A DNA stretch of 39,957 nucleotides from assembly GCA_910585275.1 (NCBI GenBank), contig CAJUCW010000032.1, forward strand, positions 1 through 39,957. The letters run 5' to 3'. Under the pieces are notes generated by a model. It had not been told where the DNA came from and did no database searches. It was given only the letters and a program-made list of their open reading frames with translations. The position numbers were made by a program, and so were the translations under genes. This DNA is from an uncultured Muribaculaceae bacterium. Its GTDB lineage: Bacteria; Bacteroidota; Bacteroidia; Bacteroidales; Muribaculaceae. Every line of letters starts with the position of its first letter. Positions within the stretch are counted from its first letter, which is position 1. Below are positions 31,724-39,957 of the stretch, in pieces.

Positions 31724-33865
31724 ATGGGAAATATATATGAAGAGGTGGCACGCCGCCTCAACCTTTCCGTCAGGTCAGTGACTGCAACCGCCGAACTTCT
31801 CGACGAGGGTGCCACCGTCCCCTTCATCAGCAGATACCGCAAGGAACGCACCGGTTCGCTCGACGAAGTAGCAATCCGCGACATCGAATCGACACTAAAG
31901 ACAGTGAGAGAACTCGAGGCGAGAAAAGATTTCGTCAGGGAGGCCATAGAAAATGCCGGAGGCATGACACCGCGCATTCTGGAAGCCCTCGGTAAAGCCA
32001 CCACAATGACGGAAGTGGAAGATATATACGCCCCGTTCAAACCCAAGAAACGCACCCGCGCCACGATAGCCCGCGAGAAAGGGCTCGAACCTCTCGCACG
32101 CATCATAATGGCGGGAAAAACCACCGATTGCCATGCTTCCGCATCAAGGTTCGCCGGCAAGAACGATGTGAAAGACGAAGACGACGCCATTGCCGGGGCT
32201 TCAGACATAATCGCGGAATGGGCATCGGAATCCACCAGACTCCGCAATATTACCCGCAACACTTTCCGTCGCTCCGCTTCCGTGGAATGCACACCCGCTA
32301 AAGGGAAGGAGCAGGAACTTGCATCTTCACCCTATGCCCAATACGGAGATTTTACAAAAAATATGCGCCACCTCCCTTCTCATCAATACCTTGCCTTGCG
32401 CAGGGCGGAACGTGAGGGATTGCTGAAAGTGAAATTCTCCCTCGGCAACGATTCCGACAAACTTGACGAAGCGCTATGCCGGGCTTTCGTGCCTGCATAC
32501 GCAAGCCGCGACGCCGTGCGCATCATAGAAGACGCCGTCTGCGACGCCTCTCGCCGCCTGTTGCGTCCGTCGGTTGAGAACGAAGTTTCTGCGGAACTTA
32601 AAGAGGAGGCGGACCGCGTGGCAATCGACATTTTCGCCGGAAATCTCAGGCAGCTCCTTCTCGCCTCGCCGCTGAAAGGGAGGCGCATACTTGCAATCGA
32701 CCCGGGCTTCCGCACGGGTTGCAAGGTGGTGGCCCTCGACTCGCAAGGCAACCTGCTCGACGACACCGTCATATATCCCGTCCCTCCGAAAGCCGATTTA
32801 GAGGGTTCGGCACGCACATTGAACCGTTTTATCGAACGCTACAAGCTCGATGCCATAGCATTGGGCAACGGCACGGCATCGCGTGAAACCGAAAAGTTCA
32901 TAAAAGATTACAAGATTATCGACCCCTCCCGTCTGTTTATCGTGAGCGAAAGCGGGGCTTCCGTATATTCGGCCTCCGACATCGCCCGCAAGGAATTTCC
33001 CGACAAGGATGTAACGGTGCGTGGAGCGGTCTCGATCGGGCGACGCCTTATCGACCCTCTCGCTGAACTTGTGAAAATTGATCCGAAATCAATCGGAGTG
33101 GGTCAATACCAGCACGACGTTGACCAAACGAAGCTCAAGGATTCCCTCGACTATACGGTTATGAGTTGCGTCAACGCGGTCGGTGTGGATGTCAACACGG
33201 CCTCCGAACGTCTCCTTTCCTACGTGTCAGGTATTGGTCCGGCATTGGCAGCCAATATTGTGGCATATCGTGCCGCCAACGGCGATTTCACATCGAGGAA
33301 AGAACTCAGGAAAGTGCCGCGCCTCGGAGATAAGGCGTTCGAACTTGCCGCCGGATTCCTGCGCGTGCCAGGAGCCAAGGAACCGCTCGACAACACCGGC
33401 ATACATCCCGAAAGCTACCATATTGTCAAGAGCATGGCAAACATGTTGAAAGTGTCGCCCTCCGACCTCCCCGCCAACGACAGCCTGCTTGACCGCATCG
33501 ACATAAAAACACTTGCCCAACAAGGGATTGGAGGCATAGAGACCATGACCGACATAGTCGCCGAACTCCGCAAACCGGGCCGCGACCCGCGCACCGACGA
33601 CAACAGCGACGCTTTCGTGCCAGGAGTAGGCAGTTTCGAAGAACTGTCAATCGGCATGTCGTTACCGGGTATCGTCAACAACATCACGGCATTCGGAGCG
33701 TTCGTTGACCTCGGCATAAAAGAGAACGGCCTTCTCCACATATCGAAAATTTCGAACAAACGCATCTCTTCCGTTTCCGATGTGCTCCGCCTCGGCCAGC
33801 AAGTGGAAGTCAAAGTAATCGACATCGACCACTCCCGCCGCCGCATCTCCCTCTCGATGATCTAA
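31724..33865 (+). CDS. tex: RNA-binding transcriptional accessory protein Tex
   Basis: A 713-residue cytoplasmic nucleic-acid-binding protein that acts on transcription complexes and mRNA. Domains in order: Tex N-terminal helical part (1-180, VPFISRYRKERTGSLDE is its signature), a helical middle, and the YqgF/RNase H-like domain from about residue 320 (ILAIDPGFRTGCKVVALD), with GNGTASRETE and VSESGASVYSAS motifs. Helix-hairpin-helix repeats lie near 500-560 (VSGIGPALAANIVAYRA, VPRLGDKAFELAAGFLRV), and an S1 RNA-binding domain at about 640-713 (LPGIVNNITAFGAFVDLGI). The length is a little short of the usual 760-780 because it stops right after the S1 domain; this is a normal variant. No own promoter was recognised in the 91 nt between purC and tex. 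Confidence 0.96.
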   Translation: MGNIYEEVARRLNLSVRSVTATAELLDEGATVPFISRYRKERTGSLDEVAIRDIESTLKTVRELEARKDFVREAIENAGGMTPRILEALGKATTMTEVEDIYAPFKPKKRTRATIAREKGLEPLARIIMAGKTTDCHASASRFAGKNDVKDEDDAIAGASDIIAEWASESTRLRNITRNTFRRSASVECTPAKGKEQELASSPYAQYGDFTKNMRHLPSHQYLALRRAEREGLLKVKFSLGNDSDKLDEALCRAFVPAYASRDAVRIIEDAVCDASRRLLRPSVENEVSAELKEEADRVAIDIFAGNLRQLLLASPLKGRRILAIDPGFRTGCKVVALDSQGNLLDDTVIYPVPPKADLEGSARTLNRFIERYKLDAIALGNGTASRETEKFIKDYKIIDPSRLFIVSESGASVYSASDIARKEFPDKDVTVRGAVSIGRRLIDPLAELVKIDPKSIGVGQYQHDVDQTKLKDSLDYTVMSCVNAVGVDVNTASERLLSYVSGIGPALAANIVAYRAANGDFTSRKELRKVPRLGDKAFELAAGFLRVPGAKEPLDNTGIHPESYHIVKSMANMLKVSPSDLPANDSLLDRIDIKTLAQQGIGGIETMTDIVAELRKPGRDPRTDDNSDAFVPGVGSFEELSIGMSLPGIVNNITAFGAFVDLGIKENGLLHISKISNKRISSVSDVLRLGQQVEVKVIDIDHSRRRISLSMI

Positions 33866-33904
33866 ATCCACTATCCATTATAACAAAACATCGTTAATAT
33901 ATAG

Positions 33905-33912
33905 TAATTTTG
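33905..33912 (+). promoter_or_regulatory. Promoter -7 element of the Fur-like gene
   Basis: TAATTTTG matches TAnnTTTG and ends only 4 nt before the ATG at 33917. The mRNA would therefore start at or next to the start codon (leaderless or nearly so). No clear -33 element is seen. Confidence 0.55.
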
Positions 33913-33916
33913 CAAT

Positions 33917-34333
33917 ATGAACGAAACGGAAGAGATATTGGAGCGGGCCGGAATCAAGCCGACTTCAAACAGGATACTCGTGCTGCGGGAAATTCTCCGG
34001 AGCGGGCATCCCCTCTCCCTCATGGACCTTGACGAAATTCTCGACAGCCTCGACAAGTCCAGCATCTCGCGCGTGCTCTCCATTCTTCTGGAACACGGGG
34101 CCATACATGCCGTGGAAGATGGCCGCGGCATAGTCAGATACGAAACATGCCATGGCGACCATTCCCATGAATCGGACAACGACATGCATGCCCACTTCTA
34201 TTGCGAACGATGCCGGAAGGTCTATTGCTTCGAAGATATTCCCACCCCTTCAGTCAAACTTCCCGCCGGGTTTTATTCCCGTTCCGTCAATTATATGATA
34301 AAAGGGATTTGTCCGGGTTGCCGGAAAAAATAA
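33917..34333 (+). CDS. Fur-family transcriptional repressor
   Basis: A 138-residue metal-responsive repressor of the Fur/Zur/PerR family. The N-terminal winged helix (about 1-80) includes KPTSNRILVLREIL and the recognition-helix region DKSSISRVLSILLEHG. The C-terminal domain has the metal and dimer motifs: the Zn site CERC at about 96-99 with CPGC near the end (GICPGC), and the His-rich HGDHSHESDNDMHAHFYC regulatory region. The CxxC pairs give the structural zinc. Whether the sensed metal is zinc, iron or peroxide is not decided by the sequence; the His-rich region and the metal efflux operon 82 nt downstream favour Zn or a similar metal. The likely target is the palindrome at 34348-34364. 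Confidence 0.92.
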   Translation: MNETEEILERAGIKPTSNRILVLREILRSGHPLSLMDLDEILDSLDKSSISRVLSILLEHGAIHAVEDGRGIVRYETCHGDHSHESDNDMHAHFYCERCRKVYCFEDIPTPSVKLPAGFYSRSVNYMIKGICPGCRKK

Positions 34334-34347
34334 CGTCTTTTGTCATT

Positions 34348-34364
34348 ATGCAACCCGGTTGCAT
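34348..34364 (+). promoter_or_regulatory. Operator palindrome over the efflux promoter
   Basis: ATGCAACC-C-GGTTGCAT is a perfect 8-1-8 inverted repeat. It covers the expected -33 position (about 34353-34356) of the promoter whose -7 box is 34376-34383, so a bound protein would block RNA polymerase. Fur-family proteins bind two-fold sites of this size; the adjacent Fur-like gene is the natural candidate. Confidence 0.7.
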
Positions 34365-34375
34365 GCATTATACAT

Positions 34376-34383
34376 TAATTTTG
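34376..34383 (+). promoter_or_regulatory. Efflux operon promoter -7 element
   Basis: TAATTTTG matches TAnnTTTG, 31 nt before the first efflux gene. The -33 site overlaps the palindrome at 34348-34364. Confidence 0.65.
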
Positions 34384-34414
34384 CGGTAATTTGAATTACA
34401 CATGAACCGCAATA

Positions 34415-35569
34415 ATGAAAAAAACACCATTATTTTTACTTCTGACCCTAACAATCCTTGCCTCTTGCGGGCATGCCACTCATTCACACGAGGAATCAGG
34501 AAGTAACGAAAACACCGAGTCTGCAGCGCAATCGGACCATCATGACGACGCTGACGAAATCGTAATACCGGCCCACGTTGCCAAAGAGGCGCATATCGCA
34601 GCCTCCTCAATCACCCCCGGCGACTTCCACGGAGTCCTGAAGACTTCCGGCAAAGTGCTTTCAGCCATCGGAGATGAATCGACTGTGGTAGCCACCGTGG
34701 CCGGTGTGGTCTCGCTCAACCGTAAATTCACCGACGGCACATCCGTGGCAAAAGGCGCGCCCCTCTTCACAATATCGACATCGAAACTTGCCGACGGCGA
34801 CGTTTCGTCGCGCGCTTCAATAGCCTACAACACGGCAAAGGCGGAATTCGAACGAGCCGAAAAGCTCATAGCGGATAAAATCATAACCGAAAAGGAATAC
34901 CTCGCAGCAAAAGCCGACCTCGAAAATGCCCGTCTCGCCTACGAAGCCGTAGGAGCCAAGACCGCAAAGGGTATCTCAATTTCCTCTCCCGCTTCGGGGT
35001 TCGTGGTGGGATGCAACGTGAAAGACGGCGATTATGTGGAAGTGGGACAACCCCTCATGACCATAACGCAAAACCGCAATCTCTACCTTAGGGCGGAAGT
35101 GCCGGAAAGGGATTACCATGCACTCGGACAGATTACGTCGGCAAAATTCAAGCCGTCATATTCCGACAGGGTGTATGACCTCTCTCAACTCAACGGAAGG
35201 CTCGTATCCTACGGTAAATCCGCCTCCGCCACTTCCTCCTTCATTCCCGTGACGTTTGAATTTTCCAACACAAGCGGAATCGTACCGGGGTCGTTCGCCG
35301 AGATTTTTCTAATAAAAGGGAAACGTGAAAACGTGATTTCCATACCGGTGGCGGCTCTCATAGAAGAACAAGGCGTCTATTCAGTATTCATCAAGGAAGA
35401 TGACGTGCATTACAGAAAGCAGGAAGTGACGACCGGGGATTCAGACGGCGACTTTATCGAAATCATCGACGGAGTCAAACCCGGCGACAATGTTGTCACC
35501 GAAGGGGCTATACGCGTGAAACTCGCATCCGCATCCTCCGCAATCCCTGCCCATAACCACAACCATTAA
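34415..35569 (+). CDS. Efflux RND transporter periplasmic adaptor (CzcB/CusB-like)
   Basis: The membrane-fusion protein that links the pump to the outer-membrane channel. It is a 384-residue lipoprotein: signal MKKTPLFLLLTLTILASC, with acylated Cys18, then a His-rich stretch (GHATHSHEESG and QSDHHDDADE) that can bind metal. After it come the barrel-sandwich/lipoyl half-motif (VATVAGVVSLNRKFTDG), an alpha-hairpin (about 130-190, AKAEFERAEKLIADKIITEKE), the second lipoyl half (ISSPASGFVVGCNVKDGDYV), a beta-barrel domain and the membrane-proximal domain. It ends with His (AHNHNH). His at both ends supports a divalent-metal cargo. It is the first gene of a tightly packed three-gene operon. Confidence 0.93.
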   Translation: MKKTPLFLLLTLTILASCGHATHSHEESGSNENTESAAQSDHHDDADEIVIPAHVAKEAHIAASSITPGDFHGVLKTSGKVLSAIGDESTVVATVAGVVSLNRKFTDGTSVAKGAPLFTISTSKLADGDVSSRASIAYNTAKAEFERAEKLIADKIITEKEYLAAKADLENARLAYEAVGAKTAKGISISSPASGFVVGCNVKDGDYVEVGQPLMTITQNRNLYLRAEVPERDYHALGQITSAKFKPSYSDRVYDLSQLNGRLVSYGKSASATSSFIPVTFEFSNTSGIVPGSFAEIFLIKGKRENVISIPVAALIEEQGVYSVFIKEDDVHYRKQEVTTGDSDGDFIEIIDGVKPGDNVVTEGAIRVKLASASSAIPAHNHNH

Positions 35570-35580
35570 ATTCCGACATA

Positions 35581-38500
35581 ATGCTTAACAAAATAATACG
35601 GTTTTCTTTACGCAACCGGCTGTTCGTGCTCATAGGGGCGGTGCTTCTGATTGTGGCGGGTATTTATTCGGTGAAACGAACCGAAGTGGATGTATTCCCA
35701 GACCTCAACGCACCTACCGTGGTGGTAATGACCGAGGCAAACGGCATGGCTCCGGACGAAGTGGAACGTCTCGTCACTTTCCCCATAGAAACAGCCGTCA
35801 ACGGCTCTACAGGGGTGAGGCGTGTGAGGTCGGCTTCCTCCACAGGTTTCTCCGTGGTCTGGGTGGAATTTGACTGGGACACAGATATCCTGTCTGACCG
35901 TCAGATAGTTTCCGAAAAACTTGCCACAATCAGCGACCAACTACCCGCCAACGTAGGCAATCCAACGCTCGGACCGCAATCTTCGATACTCGGGGAACTG
36001 CTTATCGTGAGCCTGACTTCCGACAGCATCCCGATGCTCGAACTGCGCACCATCGCCGAGCGCACCATCCGACCTCGCCTTCTTTCCGTAGAAGGGGTAT
36101 CGCAAGTATCCGTCATCGGGGGTGACCTTAAGGAATATCAGATTCTCGTCAATCCCGACAAGATGAAACATTTCGGAGTGACGCTTGCGGAGGTGCTCGC
36201 GGCATCTCGCGGAATTGGAGCCAACGCCAACGGAGGCGCGATATATCAGCATGGCAACGAATACATTGTGCGCGGTGCATTCTCTTCCGACATTGAAGAA
36301 AGCATAGCCAAAGCCGTGGTAAAAACCATCGACGGAAGCCCCGTCGTGCTTGCCGACATAGCCGAAATCAAGGTGGGAGCTCAATTACCCAAAATAGGCA
36401 CCGCCTCGGAAAAAGGGGAACCGGCCGTGCTCCTGACCGTGACTAAACAACCGGGTGCCGGCACCATCGAGCTTACCTCGCAACTCGAAAACACCCTTGC
36501 CGACCTCCGGAAAACACTCCCTGCGGGCATCAACGTCTCCACCGATATTTTCCGACAGTCGGATTTCATCGAGAGTTCGGTCAACAACGTAAAGAACTCC
36601 CTTCTTGAAGGTGCCCTCTTCGTTGTCATAGTCCTCTTCCTTTTCCTTGCCAACGTGCGCACCACGGTGATTTCCCTCGTCACCATTCCCCTCTCGCTCC
36701 TTGTGTCGCTCCTTGTGCTCCATTTGATGGGCATGACCATCAACACCATGAGCTTGGGCGGTATGGCAATCGCCATCGGGTCGCTGGTTGACGACGCCAT
36801 CGTCGATGTGGAAAACGTGTGGAAAAGGCTTCGCGAAAACCGGTTGAAAGAAAAGGCGGACAGAAAGCCGTCGCTCCAGGTGGTTTACGACGCATCACGC
36901 GAAGTGCGTATGCCCATACTCAATTCCACGCTGATTATCGTGGTGAGCTTCGTGCCGCTCTTCTTCCTCAGCGGAATGGAAGGACGGATGCTCGTTCCGT
37001 TGGGAATAGCATTTATAGTTGCGCTTTTCGCCTCTACCATAGTGGCCCTTACCCTCACTCCGGTGTTGTGCAGCTACCTGCTCGGAGGTAAAAGGCAAGA
37101 CAACAGGATTCCCAAAGAAGCGTTCATCACTACGTGGATAAAACGCGGCTACGCCAAATGCCTTGACTGGACACTCTGCCATAAAACGCTCGTGGCAAGC
37201 CTAACCGGACTGTTGTTCGTTGCCTCCTTAGCGATGTTTTTCACCCTTGGCAGGAGTTTTCTCCCCTCTTTCAACGAAGGGTCGTTTACGATAAACGTCA
37301 GCACGCTGCCGGGCGTATCGCTTGAAGAATCCGACAGAATCGGGCAGCGCGCCGAGGAAATACTTCTCTCCGTTCCGGAAATCAAGACCGTGGCACGTAA
37401 AACCGGGCGTGCCGAACTCGACGAGCATGCCCTCGGTGTCAACGTCTCGGAAATCGAGGCCCCTTTCGAACGGGGCGACCGTTCCATGCACGAGCTTCTT
37501 GACGATATCCGTGAGAAACTGTCTGCAATCCCCGGGGCTTCCATCGAAATCGGGCAACCCATAAGCCATCGAATCGATGCCATGCTCAGCGGCACGCAGG
37601 CCAACATAGCCATCAAACTTTTCGGCGACGACCTCAACAAAATGTACGCCATCGGCAACCGCATCAAAGAGGAAATCAAGGATGTGGAAGGGATAGCCGA
37701 CCTCAACGTGGAGCAGCAGATCGAACGTCCTGAAATCAAGATTACTCCACGGCCGGATATGCTTGCCAGGTTCGGAATCACGCTCCCCGAATTCAACGAT
37801 TTCATTTCCGTGATGCTTGCCGGCGAAACCGTAGGGCAGATTTATGAAGGCAACTTCAGTTTCGGACTGGTAGTGAGGGCCGACGAGAATAAACGGCACA
37901 CCATCGAAGAAATCCGACGCCTCCTCATCGATACTGCCGACGGCGGAAAGGTGACTCTCGCAGATGTGGCCGACGTGGTTTCCACCTCTGGCCCTAATGC
38001 CATAAACCGCGAGAACGTGAAACGAAAAATCGTGATTTCCGCGAACACAAGCGGTCGCGACCTCGGCAGCGTCGTCGATGATATCCGCGCAAGGATAGAC
38101 CACGGCATAGAGTTGCCGCAAGGGTATCATATCGAATATGGAGGCCAGTTCGAGAGCGAGCGTGCCGCCAGCCGCACCCTTCTCTTCACTTCCCTCGGGA
38201 GCATCCTTGTCATCTTCCTTCTGCTCTTCATGCAGTTTCGCAATGCCTTGGAAAGCGGGGTGGTGCTCCTCAACCTTCCCTTCGCGCTCATCGGCGGAGT
38301 GTTCGTGCTCCGGTTCACGTCGGGCGAAGTGAGCATCCCCGCCATAATCGGGTTCATATCCCTCTTCGGCATAGCCACACGTAACGGTATGCTGCTGATT
38401 ACCCGCTACAACATCCTGCGTCGTGAAGAGCATCTGTCGGTGCGCGAAAGTGTAGTGAGAGGGTCGCTCGACCGTCTCAACCCCATTCTAATGACGGCCT

Positions 38501-38697
38501 TGACTTCAGCGCTTGCCCTCGTGCCGCTTGCCGCCAGGGGCGACCTTCCAGGCAACGAAATACAAAGTCCTATGGCGGCTGTGATTCTCGGCGGTCTCAT
38601 CTCCTCAACGTTCCTCAATGCGTTTCTCATCCCCATAATGTATATGTGGATGCACCGCTCCAATAAATCTTTAACACGAACCGATGAAAATGAATAA
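35581..38697 (+). CDS. Efflux RND transporter permease (CzcA/CusA family)
   Basis: A 1038-residue inner-membrane pump, 11 nt downstream of the adaptor gene. It has the RND layout: TM1, a large periplasmic domain, TM2-7, a second periplasmic domain and TM8-12, with an internal duplication. The TM4 motif region is GSLVDDAIVDVENVW, with Asp404, Asp405 and Glu411. In CzcA from Cupriavidus the matching stretch contains DFG and VDG; here the first Asp is replaced (Ala398) and the second site reads VDD, as in the AcrB-type pumps. The family assignment rests on the length, the adaptor and context; metal versus other cargo is therefore not certain. GTGxRRVRSAS-type wording (TGVRRVRSASSTGFSVVWVEF) near the N terminus matches the heavy-metal-efflux group. 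Confidence 0.92.
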   Translation: MLNKIIRFSLRNRLFVLIGAVLLIVAGIYSVKRTEVDVFPDLNAPTVVVMTEANGMAPDEVERLVTFPIETAVNGSTGVRRVRSASSTGFSVVWVEFDWDTDILSDRQIVSEKLATISDQLPANVGNPTLGPQSSILGELLIVSLTSDSIPMLELRTIAERTIRPRLLSVEGVSQVSVIGGDLKEYQILVNPDKMKHFGVTLAEVLAASRGIGANANGGAIYQHGNEYIVRGAFSSDIEESIAKAVVKTIDGSPVVLADIAEIKVGAQLPKIGTASEKGEPAVLLTVTKQPGAGTIELTSQLENTLADLRKTLPAGINVSTDIFRQSDFIESSVNNVKNSLLEGALFVVIVLFLFLANVRTTVISLVTIPLSLLVSLLVLHLMGMTINTMSLGGMAIAIGSLVDDAIVDVENVWKRLRENRLKEKADRKPSLQVVYDASREVRMPILNSTLIIVVSFVPLFFLSGMEGRMLVPLGIAFIVALFASTIVALTLTPVLCSYLLGGKRQDNRIPKEAFITTWIKRGYAKCLDWTLCHKTLVASLTGLLFVASLAMFFTLGRSFLPSFNEGSFTINVSTLPGVSLEESDRIGQRAEEILLSVPEIKTVARKTGRAELDEHALGVNVSEIEAPFERGDRSMHELLDDIREKLSAIPGASIEIGQPISHRIDAMLSGTQANIAIKLFGDDLNKMYAIGNRIKEEIKDVEGIADLNVEQQIERPEIKITPRPDMLARFGITLPEFNDFISVMLAGETVGQIYEGNFSFGLVVRADENKRHTIEEIRRLLIDTADGGKVTLADVADVVSTSGPNAINRENVKRKIVISANTSGRDLGSVVDDIRARIDHGIELPQGYHIEYGGQFESERAASRTLLFTSLGSILVIFLLLFMQFRNALESGVVLLNLPFALIGGVFVLRFTSGEVSIPAIIGFISLFGIATRNGMLLITRYNILRREEHLSVRESVVRGSLDRLNPILMTALTSALALVPLAARGDLPGNEIQSPMAAVILGGLISSTFLNAFLIPIMYMWMHRSNKSLTRTDENE

Positions 38698-39874
38698 GAT
38701 AATTCTCTCCATCCTCCTTGCTTTCTCCTGTTCTTCCCTTTACGCACAGAGTGATGAACTCTCTGCGCTCCTGAAGAAAGCAGCAGACAACAACCTTTCC
38801 CTACAGGCGGCACGCCAGGACCTGAGTGCCGCCGGATATGAGATAAGTGCCGCCAACACCCTTGAAGCCACATCGATAGAATACAGTCCCTTTTTCAGGA
38901 AAGGGGCTTCGGGAGTGGCAAGTTCGGAACTCGTAGTGTCGCAGGAATTCGATTTCCCTACCCTTTATGCCGCACGTGGAAAAGCAGGAAAGATGCAGCG
39001 TGACGCCCTTGAAAAGGAGTATGCCACTACTCGTAGAGACCTGCTTCTGTCGGTCAACCGTACTTATCTCGAAATCGTGGGGCTTCGAAAGTCGCGCAAG
39101 ATTCTTGAAGAACGTGCCATTATAGCCGACTCGTTGCTTTCTCTATTCGAAAAACGGCTTGACAACGGCTATGCCACCGCTCTCGATGTCAACAGGATTA
39201 AGATGGAGCAGATGGACCTCAAATCAGAACTTCTACAGAATGAAACCGATGTCCGTAATGCTGTCGAGAACCTGAAATCGCTTTGCGGGGTCACATCCGG
39301 ACCTTTCGAAGTCAAGGCGGAAGGCTACCCCTACCCCATCACGGCTGAATCTCCCGAAAGCATCATGTCAGCTTTCATTGAAAACGCCACGGAGATAAAA
39401 GCTGCGCGGGCTGCACTCCTCGCATCGGGTGAGGAAGTGAAGGTGGCGCGCCAGGGATGGATACCCAAACTAACAGCCGGCTACCGCCGCAACACGGAAC
39501 TTGACGAGGCAAGCAACGGATTCATCGTAGGGGCTTCAATCCCGCTGTTTTCAACCGGCAAGCAGGTGAAGGCGGCCGCAGCACGCCGTGCCGCAGCACA
39601 GCTCAATCTGGAGGATGCCGAGATAATGGCGCAAACCGAGGTCAAGAACAATATGGCTGAATTCCTGCAACTTCGCGAATCATTGAAACTGACCGACATG
39701 AACCTCATCAACGGCACATTGCGTCTGCTACGCAAATCAGTCGAAGCCGGCAACATGTCGGCCACCGACTACTACATCGAGTCAGACAAAATCTATCAGA
39801 AAATCAACTCCTACCTCTCCATCGAAAACCGCCTCCACCAATCGATGGCCACCCTCCGCAAAAACACCCTCTGA
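38684..39874 (+). CDS. TolC-family outer-membrane efflux channel
   Basis: A 396-residue outer-membrane protein closing the operon. It has a signal peptide (MKMNKIILSILLAFSCSSLYAQ), followed by the repeated outer-membrane efflux protein pattern: long helices (LSALLKKAADNNLSLQAARQ) and short strands, twice. The first repeat has SIEYSPFF and EFDFPTLYAARGKAGKMQRD; the second begins about residue 205 with the GFIVGASIPLFSTGKQVKAA motif, typical of CusC/CzcC-like OEPs. The start codon at 38684 overlaps the end of the pump gene by 14 nt; an ATG at 38690 two codons later is an equal choice. The gene ends 83 nt before the window edge, and what follows there is a repeat region, not a gene. Confidence 0.93.
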   Translation: MKMNKIILSILLAFSCSSLYAQSDELSALLKKAADNNLSLQAARQDLSAAGYEISAANTLEATSIEYSPFFRKGASGVASSELVVSQEFDFPTLYAARGKAGKMQRDALEKEYATTRRDLLLSVNRTYLEIVGLRKSRKILEERAIIADSLLSLFEKRLDNGYATALDVNRIKMEQMDLKSELLQNETDVRNAVENLKSLCGVTSGPFEVKAEGYPYPITAESPESIMSAFIENATEIKAARAALLASGEEVKVARQGWIPKLTAGYRRNTELDEASNGFIVGASIPLFSTGKQVKAAAARRAAAQLNLEDAEIMAQTEVKNNMAEFLQLRESLKLTDMNLINGTLRLLRKSVEAGNMSATDYYIESDKIYQKINSYLSIENRLHQSMATLRKNTL

Positions 39875-39957
39875 ACAACCGGAACAACCAGATTCTTATA
39901 CTCAAACCAGAACAACCAAGGACAACCAAAGCAACTGTTAACAAACCAGAACAACCA
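39871..39957 (+). repeat. GAACAACCA-type short repeats after the efflux operon
   Basis: After the last stop codon the sequence consists of variants of GAACAACC/AACAACCA: at 39873, 39881, 39909, 39921 and 39949 approximately. The 15-mer AAACCAGAACAACCA is present twice exactly (39904-39918 and 39943-39957). The array runs out of the window, so its full size is unknown. Confidence 0.75.

Noticed and set aside
37228..38433. A 401-codon frame on the minus strand within the efflux pump gene
   Set aside because: Shadow of the RND permease; no recognisable motif and no start context.

Overview
The window looks like a chromosomal segment from a member of Bacteroidota, order Bacteroidales; a gut Muribaculaceae-type genome is my best guess, but the family is inferred and not proven. 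The evidence is: base composition near half G+C; genes that begin without Shine-Dalgarno sites; several promoters of the Bacteroidetes type (TTTG, 19-21 nt, TAnnTTTG); many outer-membrane beta-barrels and lipoproteins; a membrane-spanning AraC-type regulator next to a secreted glycosidase; and a GadB/glutaminase/GadC cluster. I saw no tRNA, rRNA, CRISPR array, transposase or phage gene. The nearest thing to foreign DNA is the lower-GC block around the 27.7-30.6 kb thioredoxin-fold gene.

Layout. 0.1-3.1 kb: leuS on the minus strand with its own promoter and terminator. 3.2-4.1 kb: panB, divergent from leuS. 4.4-8.7 kb: glutamate decarboxylase (gadB), glutaminase (glsA) and the glutamate/GABA antiporter (gadC), which together can turn glutamine and glutamate into GABA while consuming protons (acid resistance). 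8.7-11.35 kb: an MFS exporter/importer and a DcaP-like porin, 9 nt apart. 11.4-13.2 kb: an orphan lipoprotein translationally coupled to a COG0523 GTPase with a very His-rich insert (zinc or another transition metal). It converges on ogt (DNA alkylation repair). 14.3-16.1 kb: a TyrA-type dehydrogenase and a two-helix potassium channel, converging on tatA-tatC. 17.3-20.4 kb: two outer-membrane beta-barrel proteins. 20.5-25.8 kb: a short acidic protein, a kinase-less HTCS/SusR-like regulator and a secreted GH31 glycosidase, with a candidate AraC-type direct-repeat operator between the last two. 25.9-27.6 kb: a small helical protein and TrpB2. 27.75-30.6 kb: a secreted 790-aa TlpA-like protein with a long leader. 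30.7-33.9 kb: purC and tex. 33.9-39.9 kb: a Fur-family repressor followed by a three-gene RND metal-efflux operon (adaptor, pump, outer-membrane channel) with a near-perfect operator palindrome in the promoter.

How the parts fit. The gad cluster is the clearest metabolic module. The potassium channel 6.5 kb downstream resembles the channel gene that sits inside gad operons of Bacteroides, as I recall them, so it may be a split-off partner. The regulator/GH31 pair is a minimal sense-and-digest unit without SusC/SusD. The Fur-like gene and the efflux operon form a self-contained metal-stress unit, and the His-rich GTPase is a second metal-homeostasis unit.

The items I would look at first are the 36-bp perfect palindrome inside the regulator's signal-peptide coding region, the 12-bp direct repeats spaced exactly 21 bp upstream of GH31, the palindrome over the efflux promoter, an orphan minus-strand promoter/terminator pair at 13.9-14.1 kb, and the 400-nt leader of the TlpA-like gene. 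I did not find a clearly unprecedented multi-gene system.
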